DNA of 64,000 bases, from contig NC_081414.1 in the NCBI RefSeq assembly GCF_030272615.1, forward strand, positions 768,254,153 to 768,318,152, in the 5' to 3' direction. Below are positions 22,354 through 32,323 of the stretch, piece after piece (positions within the stretch are counted from its first letter, which is position 1; each line of letters starts with the position of its first letter). The notes below the pieces were generated by a model that saw only the letters and a program-made list of their open reading frames with translations, was not told the origin of the DNA and did not search any database. Source of the stretch: Cryptomeria japonica (Eukaryota > Streptophyta > Pinopsida > Cupressales > Cupressaceae). Both the position numbers and the translations under genes were made by a program.

Positions 22354-23424
22354 TGTGTGTGTAAAAAGTGGACTTGTATCTGTATCTGGAATACACAACA
22401 CTTCAATTAAGTCATTACATGTATGGTTAGATAGATATAAGCATGAATATGAAAACCATAACAAATCGACCCATTTCCTTCTAAAATATGCAAGTATAAG
22501 ATTGCTCTCAGATTTGTATAAGCAATTCAGTGACTAGACAACACCAAGACAAAGGATTTAATCTATATGAGCATGATATTAAGCTAGATGGATGCAATAT
22601 TAATCTAACAAGATTTAAGCAATAACTGAGATAAATGATCTAAATATGTATGCAATAACTAATATGTGAATATCTAAATGCACAAATATCAATGAACCTA
22701 GAGCAAAAACAACATGATAACAATATATTCTCCAGGATTTTTGAATGAGAGATGAGAGCTTGAATTTATAGAAAATTCAGAAAGAAACCAAAGGCTGAGA
22801 TCAAATGATGATGAGCAGTCAAGATTTTCCAAGAGGAAGCACAATCCAGGTGAATTGATGTGATTGGATGCTTTTCTCAGTTTTAAAGGAAATTGAACTA
22901 AAATTAAGATAAAATCAGAAAAAACTAATTTATTCTCTATTTCATTCAATTTTAATATTTAATTGTTTTAATTGCTTTCTCTGAGATTATTTATCAATTT
23001 TTAATTTGTTTTTCAAGATTACCTCCAATTGATTTCTTTTCTCAATTTTTAATTCTTCTTGGTCAATTAATTCCTTTTTTGATTTATTTCCTTTTTTGAA
23101 GATTTGTGCTCATAATTTCCAATTCCTTTTTCTTGATTTGTTTCCTTTTTTGAAGATTTATGGCAAATTGATTTATTTAATTAAATATGCTAGGATATTT
23201 AATAAGATAAATAAGATGATTGTTTGAAATGATTTACTTGGAATGATCAATTAATTAACTAAATATTTAATTAATATTGAGTGATTGATTTTGCCATGTG
23301 ACATTTGATGTTTAAAAAGTTAATTGTGTGCTCAAGATTGATTTAATTGCCTTTGGTTAGGACCTTGGTGATGTTGTTGATATTAGGGGCTCATGGTTTA
23401 GATGACCATTTTTAGGGTATTACA
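22354..23424 (-). repeat. Element D 3' LTR
   Basis: In element orientation it starts TGTAATACCCTAAAAATGG next to a polypurine tract and ends CCACTTTTTACACACACA. The start resembles that of element H's LTR (TGTATACACCTAAAAATGG), so the two are related. AT-rich, with TTAATTAA blocks. The end is set by similarity to TGTGTGTGTGAAAAGTGG at 28202. Confidence 0.7.
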
Positions 23425-23439
23425 TTTTCCCCTCTTTGA
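23425..23439 (-). other. Element D polypurine tract
   Basis: Minus strand TCAAAGAGGGGAAAA immediately before the LTR start, closely matching TCAAAGAGGGGCAAAA of element H (55751-55766). Confidence 0.8.
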
Positions 23440-23504
23440 ATTAATGTGCGAGCAACACATTGGTTCAAAGAAAATTTGATGTTTAGGAGATAGCAGTTCT
23501 GAAC

Positions 23505-23960
23505 TTGATTGATCACGAACTAGATGAAAGCGAGGTGTTAGCTTGATTCGAAGCGACGAAGTTGAATGAAGTCTGATTAAAGAGATACCATTCTTGAACT
23601 TGATTGAACTTAGGAACGATAGAAAACAAAAGATACTGAACTTGAACTTGATTGATCAAGAAGCGGATCTTAATGATCTAGAACTTGATTGATCTAGACA
23701 TAGTGAGTGATGATAAAAATTAATCTTGAACTTGATTGATCAAGACACGATGAGTGAAGATAAACTGTCTAGCTTGATCGAAAGCGACGAATACTAAACA
23801 CCTGCTTAGATTGAGTGTGATCAAAGATACTCTTTAAACCCTTGATTGAGTTTAAACGAATAATCAGCTTGATGAAAAGCGATGAAACTGATATGCCCCT
23901 AGCGATTGATTCGATTCAGATGATCGAGAGATCTCAACTTGATATAAAGCGATGAAGTTG
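23505..23960. repeat. Dispersed AACTTGATTGATC repeats
   Basis: Repeated near-palindromic words of the type AACTTGATTGATCAAG (for example near 23507, 23600, 23650, 23681 and 23728) mixed with AGCTTGATCGAAAGCGACGA-like units (about 23770 and 23870). They lie just inside the polypurine tract, in the same place as the 46-bp repeats of element H. No coding capacity. Confidence 0.7.
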
Positions 23961-26002
23961 AGATGCCCCTTAGCAATAAGGGTTTGATTGATTTTCTCTA
24001 GTTGAAAAAGATGTTTTACTTGACTTTCGATGAAGATTTGAAAATTTTCTCGACATTTGAAGATGTAAGGTCATAAGGTCACGAGTATGCCCCCTTGGGA
24101 GCGAAATCGAAAGATAGCGAGGGTACATAATGGCTATAGGAAATTTTTAGTGATGATAATTTGTTTTGAGCACAAATGATTCAGAGGAATTTCTAAAAAT
24201 TTTGCGTTGATTGATAAGAAATTGAGCGCAAAGTTGATTTGTAGAAATTAAATTGAGATTCAGCGTTGATTTATGAGAATTGAGCGCAAATTGGAGAAAG
24301 AGAATGAGAAGTTGATGAAAAGCGCTAAGTGGTCAACGTCATGAGATTTCAATGAGAGAATTGACGTCAGATTTTGATTTTGATCCCGAAAATAGACTCA
24401 GGACAGTTGATTTATGAGCTCTTGATTTGATTTCATTGTACTTGTGTTGATTGGTTATGAGATGTTGTTCTATATGCTTTATTCTATATGTATGCATATC
24501 TTTTCAGTATAGATGAATGAATGCAAATAGAATATGGGTGTTTATTTTTGTTTCTTTTTATGCAAATAAATGATGATGCAAGTAAATGAGGAGAATGAGT
24601 AACTAGTAATGCAGATGTTTATTTTTCTTCATGCAATAATATGAATGCAAATAAGTATAAAATGAATGTATGGTATAAGATGCTCATGTATGCAGCTAAC
24701 ATCTCAATACACAAGTACTCGATCGAAGAAATGATGATGAAAAAGAGACCACTTAGCTGAGAAATGAGGATACTTCAAACTCTCATTTAGAAGATAAAGA
24801 AATCATTGTTACCATACCAAAATCACTCTAAATTCACGAGATGCAGAATGAAATGCAACCTAAACCTAGTCACTGGATTTGAAAAGCTTAATTTTCATCA
24901 TTGAGCATTTTAAAAACATAGCAGGCAGATTAGAGTTCCTTTCTTTGATGTGAAATATTAATTATCTTGTCCACAATGACCCTTTTTTTGTTCATATCCT
25001 TGGACAAATTTCACAGGGACCTGGATTGCATGATAAAGAAATTCCCTCAAAACAGACAAAGAAATGATGGGAACCCCCCTGTAGCATTTAAATAAGTAGA
25101 GTCAAGGTATGTGAGGTGATTTCATCTTAATGTTAAGGCACTTATCACAGACACCCAGCTAATTTAGATGTTTCCAAATCATTGGGATCATTCCTACAAG
25201 CAAAAAACAAGAAAATATTATGCCCCCAATCCTTTCTCATCTTAGTCAAGATAGACTTCTTTGAGTTACTCAGAGGGATAATAATCGAAAACCAATATAA
25301 AAGACAACACAGAAAGAAAATTTCATGCATATCTCAAACAATTTAGTGATTATTTTCAGTAGTCTTGTTTTGCTTGTGTACTCAGTGATAAAACTCTTCA
25401 GTAGTTAGGAGACAAGTGACCGACTAAGAGTGGATGACCGGGTATCACTGACATAAAGATGACTTAGGTGATACTGCTTAGGACATGTAATGTGCTCTGT
25501 TGATTAACCTAAGTCTAGGACATTGATCTGTTTCAAGCCATGAGGGTTCCAAAAGAACCAGGATATCATGAAAGTGACTAAAATATATGTACAGGCGAAA
25601 GTAAAGATGCATGAAAGTGGGAATGCCAACATTGCATTGATAGATGGAGCGCTTGAGTACAAGAGGCGCATGTTTATCAGGTTTTCACCTGCTTGGCAAA
25701 GATTCATTTTTATTTTTTTTACCAAGGTTCCTGTTTACCAGGTTTTCACCAAGGCATTTTCTCTCTTTTTTCCCTTTTTTTTTAGGACTTTTTTTTATTT
25801 TTATGATTTCTTCAGGACTTTTTTGATTTTTAGAATTTTTGTTCAGGACTTTTTATGATTTTTTTTTAGATTTTGATGTTTTCTCCTAGTGTCTAGCAAG
25901 GAAAAAGGGATTTTGAGTACATGAATGGATAAGTGAATGATGGTGGATGCTTTCAAGGACTATCTCACAACATTAATCCATGCATAGGGTCTAGATACAA
26001 CA
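23961..26002. other. Noncoding 3' region of element D
   Basis: No gene. It contains a segment (25280-25650) whose reverse complement recurs at 31970-32290, and a T-rich stretch (25720-25880) with AGGACTTTTT at 25784, 25814 and 25845 (spacing 30-31). Text related to GTGAAAACCTGG (coding sense) occurs near 25680, 25740 and 26500, and also follows the integrase in element H (about 54260), so this is post-integrase sequence of the Tat type. Confidence 0.6.
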
Positions 26003-26090
26003 ATGTAAAGCAAGGATTTTAGCGATGTAAAGAAAGGTTTTTAGTGATGTAAAGAAAGGTTTTTAGTGATGTAAAGCAAGGATATAGCGT
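26003..26090. repeat. 22-bp tandem repeat, four copies
   Basis: ATGTAAAG recurs at 26003, 26025, 26047 and 26069, exactly 22 bp apart, in units like GATGTAAAGAAAGGTTTTTA. Same period as the arrays in element H's leader but with a different motif. Confidence 0.9.
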
Positions 26091-26765
26091 AACGGAGCTA
26101 TATGGTCCAAAGATGTGGCCATGTCAAGAGGTTTGTGGAAAGCATGTTTTTGCATTTTGTCCATAGTGCTAATCACGATCAAGGGATAGATTTGGACGAG
26201 AGGCAAATATGATAAGCAAGATCAAAAGGGAGTAATGAAGGATGTAAGAGAGAAATGGATAGGAGCTAAAGGGTGTGGATCAAGTGCAATATATAGGACA
26301 TACAAAACCTATAAAGATCCTTAACCTTGTCAAGATCAAAGGTGGAAAAGGGATATGAATATAGATAGAGCGAATGAGGGATAACTGAGGATGAAGGATA
26401 ATGGAGGAAGAAAGATAATAGATGGATGTACATGGATGGAACTTTCCCCCAAAGTAAAGTGCAAAAGGATAATGGATTACACATGATGCCTGTTTGCCAG
26501 GTTTTCATCATGGTACTTGCCCAAGGCGCCACAAGAAGTGGTTTTCACTCGTGGACGAAATTATTTCTCTTTACTTTTTTTTTCTGATTTTTTTTCATTT
26601 TTTCATCATTTTTTTTTCTTTTTGGAAGATAATGGAGGCATGATAGGGGATGGAAGAAGTACCACAACATCTCGCTACTTTGGATGGTACCCTTAGAATA
26701 TGAGTTGAAATAGACCATGGCTATGAAGGTATGCTCAAAGATGTTGGCAGGATAATGAAATGAAA

Positions 26766-28181
26766 CTAGGGCAAGGATTTATGCAAGGATTGAATAAGAG
26801 GGATGGAAGGGTGAAAAAGAGGTGTTGGATAATGGATGTAATGTTGGGAGAATTGTGTATGGCTAGATGGAAATGCTTGAAATATCAACATTGGCACATG
26901 CCTTGAGGGATGGTGGACATATGGAAGAGAAGTGAATCTCAAATTTTGACATTTGGATGGAGGAAAGGTTACAGATTTTGGGGCATAAGAACCCAAAATG
27001 GATGAAGGAGGTAATTTAGGAATAGAATCAGAAGGTTTGGATGGAGGAACAATAATTTTGGATGTCGATTTTGATTTTTCTTTAGACTATTATGCTTCAA
27101 GCAGTCGCTTAGGGATCCACATGGTTTTTGATTTTTCATGCTTTTGTAGTTCTTTAGAGTGTATTGCTTGCACAAGTGCCTTAGGAACCCATATAAATTT
27201 TGACTTTTCTTCTTTCTTTGTGGGCCTTTGTGGCGTTTTGTATTCTTCTTTTTCTTTTTGGATCATATTTTGCTTTGTTTTGACATGTCGATTAGATTGG
27301 ACATGTTGATCCTTGAATACATGTGGATTGATTGACTTATGACTTTTATGCTTGGCATCCAAATTGCTTGGAGAAGGAAAAGAATGTATGAATGGATAGG
27401 AATGATATGGAGGTCTTTTAGATGGATGGAAGGTACTCGAAGACATGTACCTTTGTTGATCCAGCATAAGGGATGGAGGGATATAGGGACCTAGAATGGA
27501 TGGAAGCAATTATGGGGAAAGCGTATATTTAGATTTAATTGGAGAAATGTAGGATTTATGAGAGATACCAACATCTTGAGAAATGTCCCTGAGGCCATGA
27601 CCTTTAAAACTTTCTTTAATATGGAGGGGTTCTTGCTTGTGAAGATTTACCCCTTTTCCTTTATAAGTATTTTGACTTGTAGGATACACTTTGCTTTGGA
27701 AAGAAGGTGCGAGTCCATTATGAGATGGAGGTGGAATGTAGGGAATGATAGGATAATGAGAGGGATTTGTAGGCATGATGGATCCTTGAGGTGAACATGG
27801 AGGATTATGACAAGAAGATGAAGGGATACTTTGATCTTGACATGGAAGAGGACCATTGGATAGGGTGTTTGACTCTTCATTTTGAATAGGATTGTTTGAA
27901 AAGGTGGAAGAGGCATCGTGATATTTCTTAGGAAGTGAATTAGGAATGGGATTTGGAAGGATGGTTTTCTCTTGAGATGGAAGGGGGTCATCTTGGAAGA
28001 AATGTAAAGGTATAAGGGGATCATCATGGGAATCTAGTGAAATAGGATCTTTTTCAATCATTAGATGGGATTGGAGAGTTTTGGTGTCTTTATCTTGATT
28101 TATGATAGGAGTTATTTTTTCATTTTCTAGATTATCTTCTTGACATGGAGTCACTTCTAAGGAAGGGAGAGGATTTTTCAT
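26766..28181 (-). pseudogene. Element D left-arm ORF: Pro/Ser/His-rich protein with WVPK motifs
   Basis: Three consecutive open stretches (28181-27510, 27509-27090, then to about 26766), broken by few stops, give roughly 450 residues. The N-part is rich in Pro, Ser, Asn and acidic residues (MKNPLPSLEVTPCQEDNLEN); the middle has a basic stretch (KEKEEYKTPQRPTKKEEKSK). Two similar motifs follow about 30 residues apart: KFIWVPKALVQA and KTMWIPKRLLEA. No knuckle, protease or polymerase is seen. It lies between LTR-like sequence at 28202 and the post-integrase region, where gag-pol would be expected, so it may be the sole ORF of a non-autonomous relative or a remodelled gag. I do not recognise the family. 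Confidence 0.5.
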
Positions 28182-28201
28182 TAACCACTATCTTCCACAA
28201 A

Positions 28202-28289
28202 TGTGTGTGTGAAAAGTGGACCTGTAAAACAATTAAAAATTGATAAATAATCTCAGAGAAAGAAATTAAAACAATTAAATATTAAAATT
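28202..28289. repeat. LTR fragments at the head-to-head junction of element D
   Basis: 28202-28225 (TGTGTGTGTGAAAAGTGG...) matches the outer end of the LTR at 22354 in direct orientation. The next stretch, to about 28289, matches the reverse complement of that LTR's interior (about 22944-23005). The abrupt change of orientation marks a rearrangement join. Confidence 0.65.
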
Positions 28290-28307
28290 GATAGTGGTTA
28301 CTGCTCT
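28290..28307 (+). repeat. 18-bp inverted repeat, left copy
   Basis: GATAGTGGTTACTGCTCT; its exact reverse complement is at 32306-32323. Together they bound the plus-strand Tat block. Confidence 0.9.
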
Positions 28308-28345
28308 TTAAGTGATCTATCTTGACATGGAGAAGATAGTGGTTA

Positions 28346-29165
28346 TTGATCATAGTCCAGGATCACCAAAGTCAAGCACAAGCTGCTAATGCCATGACTC
28401 ATGCTCAAAGGAAGATTACTCTCCCAGGACCTAGTTCCTCAACTTTCGATCAAACAACATCAAATCTACCAAATAGACAAACAGACACAATCATGGCCAA
28501 ATCAAAACAACTGGCTTCATCATCTTTGCCTGGTTATAGTATTGTCAAACAATTGAAGAGAACCAATTCTCAAATATCCATTTTGGAACTTCTTAAGATC
28601 TCTTTTGCTCATAAAGAGGTCCTAGACAAGGCTCTACTTACCACCAGTGTCCCTAAAGATTTAGACGTAGATCGGTTTCAATCTATGGTGGGTCACCTGA
28701 CCTCACCTCATTACCTCACTTTCTTTGAAGAAGATGATACTGAGTCATCCACATAACCAACCATTACACATTGAAGCCATGGTCCATAAACACCGAGTTA
28801 AACATGTTTTGATAGATCGAGGCACTGGGTCGAATATCTATACATACAACCTACTGACACAGTTGGGATTTTCTGCAAACGTTATTGATCCAACAAAGAA
28901 AATAATAATCAAGGCTTATGATGAAGAAGAAAGAACCTCCAAGGGTCTGGTGCAATTACCGATTAGGGTAGGACCTGTAGAAAGAGATGTGATTTTTCAA
29001 GTCCTGGATCTTCATCTTTCATACAACATCTTACTAGGCAGGCCATGGATTCATGAAATGAACACAGTACCATCTACATATCATCAATGCCTGAAGTTTC
29101 CTTATAATGGAGTTGAAGTCAGTATTCCTGCCAATACAAGCTATACCTGCAATGTATTAACGTAG
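28346..29165 (+). pseudogene. Element D gag tail and protease
   Basis: The first stretch (28346-28756) matches the gag-protease linker of element A (ISILELLKISFAHKEVLDKA, DRFQSMVGHLTS). After a one-base shift near 28730 the aspartic protease follows: catalytic loop VLIDRGTGSNI (Asp at 28815-28817), the IKAYDEEERTSKG strand, IRVGPVERDVIFQVLDL and NILLGRPWIHEM. The main gag domain and zinc motif are missing from the left, cut off by the rearrangement. The usual small residue after the Asp is Arg here. Confidence 0.8.
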
Positions 29166-31007
29166 AGTGCTGATGCTTTTGTTCCTCATAATAGAGAAGC
29201 CTCTACAACTGAAAGTTTGGAATCTTTGCTGAAAGCCTTAGAAAAGAAATTGAAAATCACAAACACTGGCATAGATGGCTACAAGATAGAGCCTATACTC
29301 TCACTAATGTCTCTTCCTTCATCACCAAGACAGTCAGGAAAGCCATAAGAGGTTATGAAGCCACAAATTTCAGCTCCAAAAGTTATTTATAATGGTGTCT
29401 TTATACAATCCTCTACTTCTCTTGCAGATGAAATAGAAGAAGATGATGTTCTCAAGTCACTTTTCAAAGAAGACAGTGCAAACAAAGAAATACGACATTG
29501 TGAGATTTCTCCGAAACAATATGGTCCAGGCTATAAGATGCTTCAACGCATGGGATATTCATGTGCTAGTCGTCTAGGCAAACATCAAAAAGGTATTGTT
29601 GAACCTATTCAGTTACAAACTAAGTCTGCCAATGATAAAGCTGGACTGGGATATGATCCAAGAAAGCAATCAGATCAGAAGCACACGTCCCACCATCAAT
29701 GTAAGTGGAAGAAAAAGGTACTACCTTTAACAACACAAGAAATTAATACTCAACAAACTCAGGGAGAGTGTGATGATGAACAAAAAGAATTCCCACCCAG
29801 AGAGAGGAAACATATGGTAATCAAGTTCTAGTTATATCAACTATAATACCACAGGAAGTAGAAGTCCCAGAGGATATGAGAGACAAAGTATATAGAATCA
29901 GAGAATTGTTTGCACCACTGAACATTCTGGTCACATATATTGGCAGACAACAAGTAGATGATTTAGAGATTGATTCAAATGAGTATGAATGGGGTCCTGA
30001 CCATCTCTCAGATACATCTACTACAGAAACCCCTGAAGAATCTAGTGATATCACAGATGATGCACAAGAGCTGATATGCCTAAAAATGAAAAATGAAATG
30101 GAAGAAATCAGACTAAAAAGACAAGAAGACTATGAACGATAGATGGAGGAAGAAAGGACACAAGCAATTTCTTTACCCACTAACTCTCCTATTGAGATAA
30201 GACAAATCAGGTATGGAACTACAAAAGAAGAATTAGAAGCTACAGAAACAAAACTAGACATAAGTCCAGAGGAAGCTGAATGGAACAGGTGACATGAATT
30301 AACAAAACCATCAAGGTTATGTCCACAAGTGTGTCAAATACAAGAAATCAATGAACCAAATCACGAAGAAACTTGCAGCATCAAAGATGTGGGTGTCGAT
30401 ACTATATATACTTTTACTAAGCCACTTGAAGATGAGTCAGAAACTTCATCTTATGACTCTGATAACTCAAACATGAGCTCTATTTATAACAACGATTATT
30501 CAACAACATATTATGACTACTCTGTCATGAATGTTGAGATGTTGTTTGCTAACCCTGTTACTGTCACACCACGGTATGTAGTCCAATTTGAAGTAATTAA
30601 AAATGATAGAAGTAGGTCGGTTGGGTTAGGTCCACTAAATAATAACATTAATTTCAATAATCATGTTATGACTCTTCCTGGTCTCAAGACACATACACAA
30701 GGTAGTCTTCTGGAACTCGACTGGTTAGTTCGAAGCAATGATGATAGTATCGTGAACTCCCTTGAGCCTGTTCCAACCTTATCCTTAATGCATTTGGAAC
30801 TGATTGATTGCACTCTTTATAACCAACCCTTGAATGTACCTACTTTTGCCAATGACTATACATTAGCCTACTATCTCAATGCAGTTGAACCCATGTACTC
30901 TTCCACCAGCGAATAAAATGAAAACATGACTGAAGTGGATATCAAGTATCTTAGTCGCAAAAATAAGAAAAATAAAAAATAAAAGATTTGATGGCGAAAA
31001 CCACATT
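29166..31007 (+). pseudogene. Element D protease-RT linker with G-patch
   Basis: Several open stretches with stops between them. 29355-29831 holds a G-patch (about 29519-29665: YGPGYKMLQRMGYSCASRLG, KHQKGIVEP, AGLGYDP). The rest (29876-30142, 30329-30916) is acidic, low-complexity linker corresponding to the same part of element A (for example LELIDCTLYNQPLNVPTF against the PELIEWNQPNPPCLDLF region). Presumably part of one gag-pol frame; no enzyme domain here. Confidence 0.65.
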
Positions 31008-31950
31008 GTGGCGGTATCAGAATCTAAAAAAGAGAAAATAAAGGACATACCCAAGGGTGAAAACCTCTCCGAGGTGCCTGAAGGTGAGATACTTGATATA
31101 CTACCAAGTCACTTCCAGGAGAGATCTTCCATATTGATCGAGCCAACTCAGCTAGTGAACATTGGAAGTCAAGAGACACCACACATCATTCATTTAGCTC
31201 AATCACTATTAGCAGAAGAGTTAAAAGATTTCAGCAACCGTTTTTTAGAAAAGAAGATCAACTTTGCATGGACATAATCAGGTATGCCAGGACTAGATCC
31301 TGATCTCATCATGCATCATCTCTCTATTACACTAGGAGTTAAACCAGTCAAGCAAAAACTTCGTAAGATGCATCCTCATGTGGCACTTCTAGTCAAAGCT
31401 GAACTAGAAAAATTGCTAAAAGATGGATTTATCAAAGCTATAGACTATGCAAAATGGATATCAAATATAGTACCTGTATCAAAGGTGGACAAATCTATTA
31501 GAGTTTGCACATATTTCAGGGATCTCAATGAAGCATGTCCGAAAGATGATTTTCCATTGCCCAACATTGACATGATAGTAGATATGACTGCTGGATATGA
31601 GATGTATTCATTAATGGATGGTTTATTTGGTTACAATTATATCAAGATAGCACCTGAAGATCAAGAAAAGACAGCTTTCACGTGTGCATGGGGAACCTTC
31701 TACTGCAATGTTATGCTGTTTGGTCTAAAGAACGTAGGAGCAACTTACCAAAGAGAAGTAACCACTATTTTCCATGATATGATGCATAAAAAACATGGAA
31801 GATTATGTTGATGACACCCTGGTAAAAACCATGAAGAGATCTACGCATATTCAAGAACTAGGCCTCATATTGGATTGAATGGAAAGATTCAAGCTCCGAT
31901 TAAATCCTAAAAAGTGTGCATTTGGAGTGACCACTATCCAACTACTATTT
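31008..31950 (+). pseudogene. Element D reverse transcriptase, truncated
   Basis: Starts with the conserved pre-RT segment (ENLSEVPEGEILDILPSHFQ, HIIHLAQSL, MPGLDPDLIMHHL), then RT fingers and palm: LRKMHPHVALLVKAELEKLL, YAKWISNIVPVSK, FRDLNEACPKDDFPLPNIDM, LFGLKNVGATYQ and, after a frameshift near 31795, EDYVDDTLVK. Palm Asp residues are present. The frame stops making RT sense at about 31925 (LNPKKCAFGV), where the text jumps to post-integrase sequence; RT thumb, RNase H and integrase are deleted. Confidence 0.8.
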
Positions 31951-31959
31951 ATAGAGAAA

Positions 31960-32305
31960 TCTTGATCTATCAACGCAATGTTGGCATTCCCGCTTTACTG
32001 CATCTTTTGCTTTCGCTTATACATATTTCAGTCACTTTTTCATTGGAACCCTCATGGCTTGAAACCGATCAATGTCCTAGTCTTAGGTAATCGACAAGAG
32101 AACATTACGTGTCCTAAGTAGTATCAACCAAGTCAACCTTATGTCAGTGAAACCTGGTCATCCACTCCGAGTCAGTCACCTATCTCCTGACTACTGAAGA
32201 GTTTTATCATCGAGTAAACAAGCAAAACAGAAAACAATCACTAAACAATTTAGCTATGTATGAATATTTTCTTTGTGTGCTGATCCATGTTGATCCATGT
32301 TGTTT
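31960..32305 (+). other. Element D 3' noncoding segment, plus-strand copy
   Basis: Homologous in inverse orientation to 25280-25650 (shared CAATGTTGGCATTCCC, GGAACCCTCATGGCTTGAAA and TGTCCTAAG blocks). It directly follows the truncated RT, so an internal deletion removed the rest of pol. No gene. Confidence 0.7.
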
Positions 32306-32323
32306 AGAGCAGTAACCACTATC
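32306..32323 (-). repeat. 18-bp inverted repeat, right copy
   Basis: Reverse complement of 28290-28307. Its outer six bases (ACTATC) coincide with the candidate target duplication against element C's ORF2. Confidence 0.9.

Larger units (their letters stand above)
22351..32317. mobile_element. Element D: rearranged Tat-like complex nested in element C
   Basis: About 10 kb splitting ORF2 of C. The left part (22354-28289) is on the minus strand: 3' LTR, polypurine tract, repeat-rich noncoding region, then an unusual ORF. The right part (28290-32323) carries Tat gag-protease-RT and a 3' noncoding segment on the plus strand. The two parts are head to head. An 18-bp perfect inverted repeat bounds the right block, and part of its 3' region (31970-32290) is homologous in inverse orientation to 25280-25650 of the left part, so an inversion within related elements is likely. 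ACTATC occurs on both sides (22345-22350, 32318-32323) as a candidate target duplication. Confidence 0.6.

Noticed and set aside
22351-32317. RT in this interval as evidence that element C has pol
   Set aside because: The RT is Ty3/gypsy Tat-type, lies on the opposite strand to C's genes and is bounded by Tat LTR and repeat sequence, so it belongs to nested element D.
28290-32323. CACTA or other DNA transposon with terminal inverted repeats
   Set aside because: The inverted repeats do not begin with CACTA at the outer ends in the right orientation, no transposase is present, and the interior is Tat gag-pol; an inversion is more likely.
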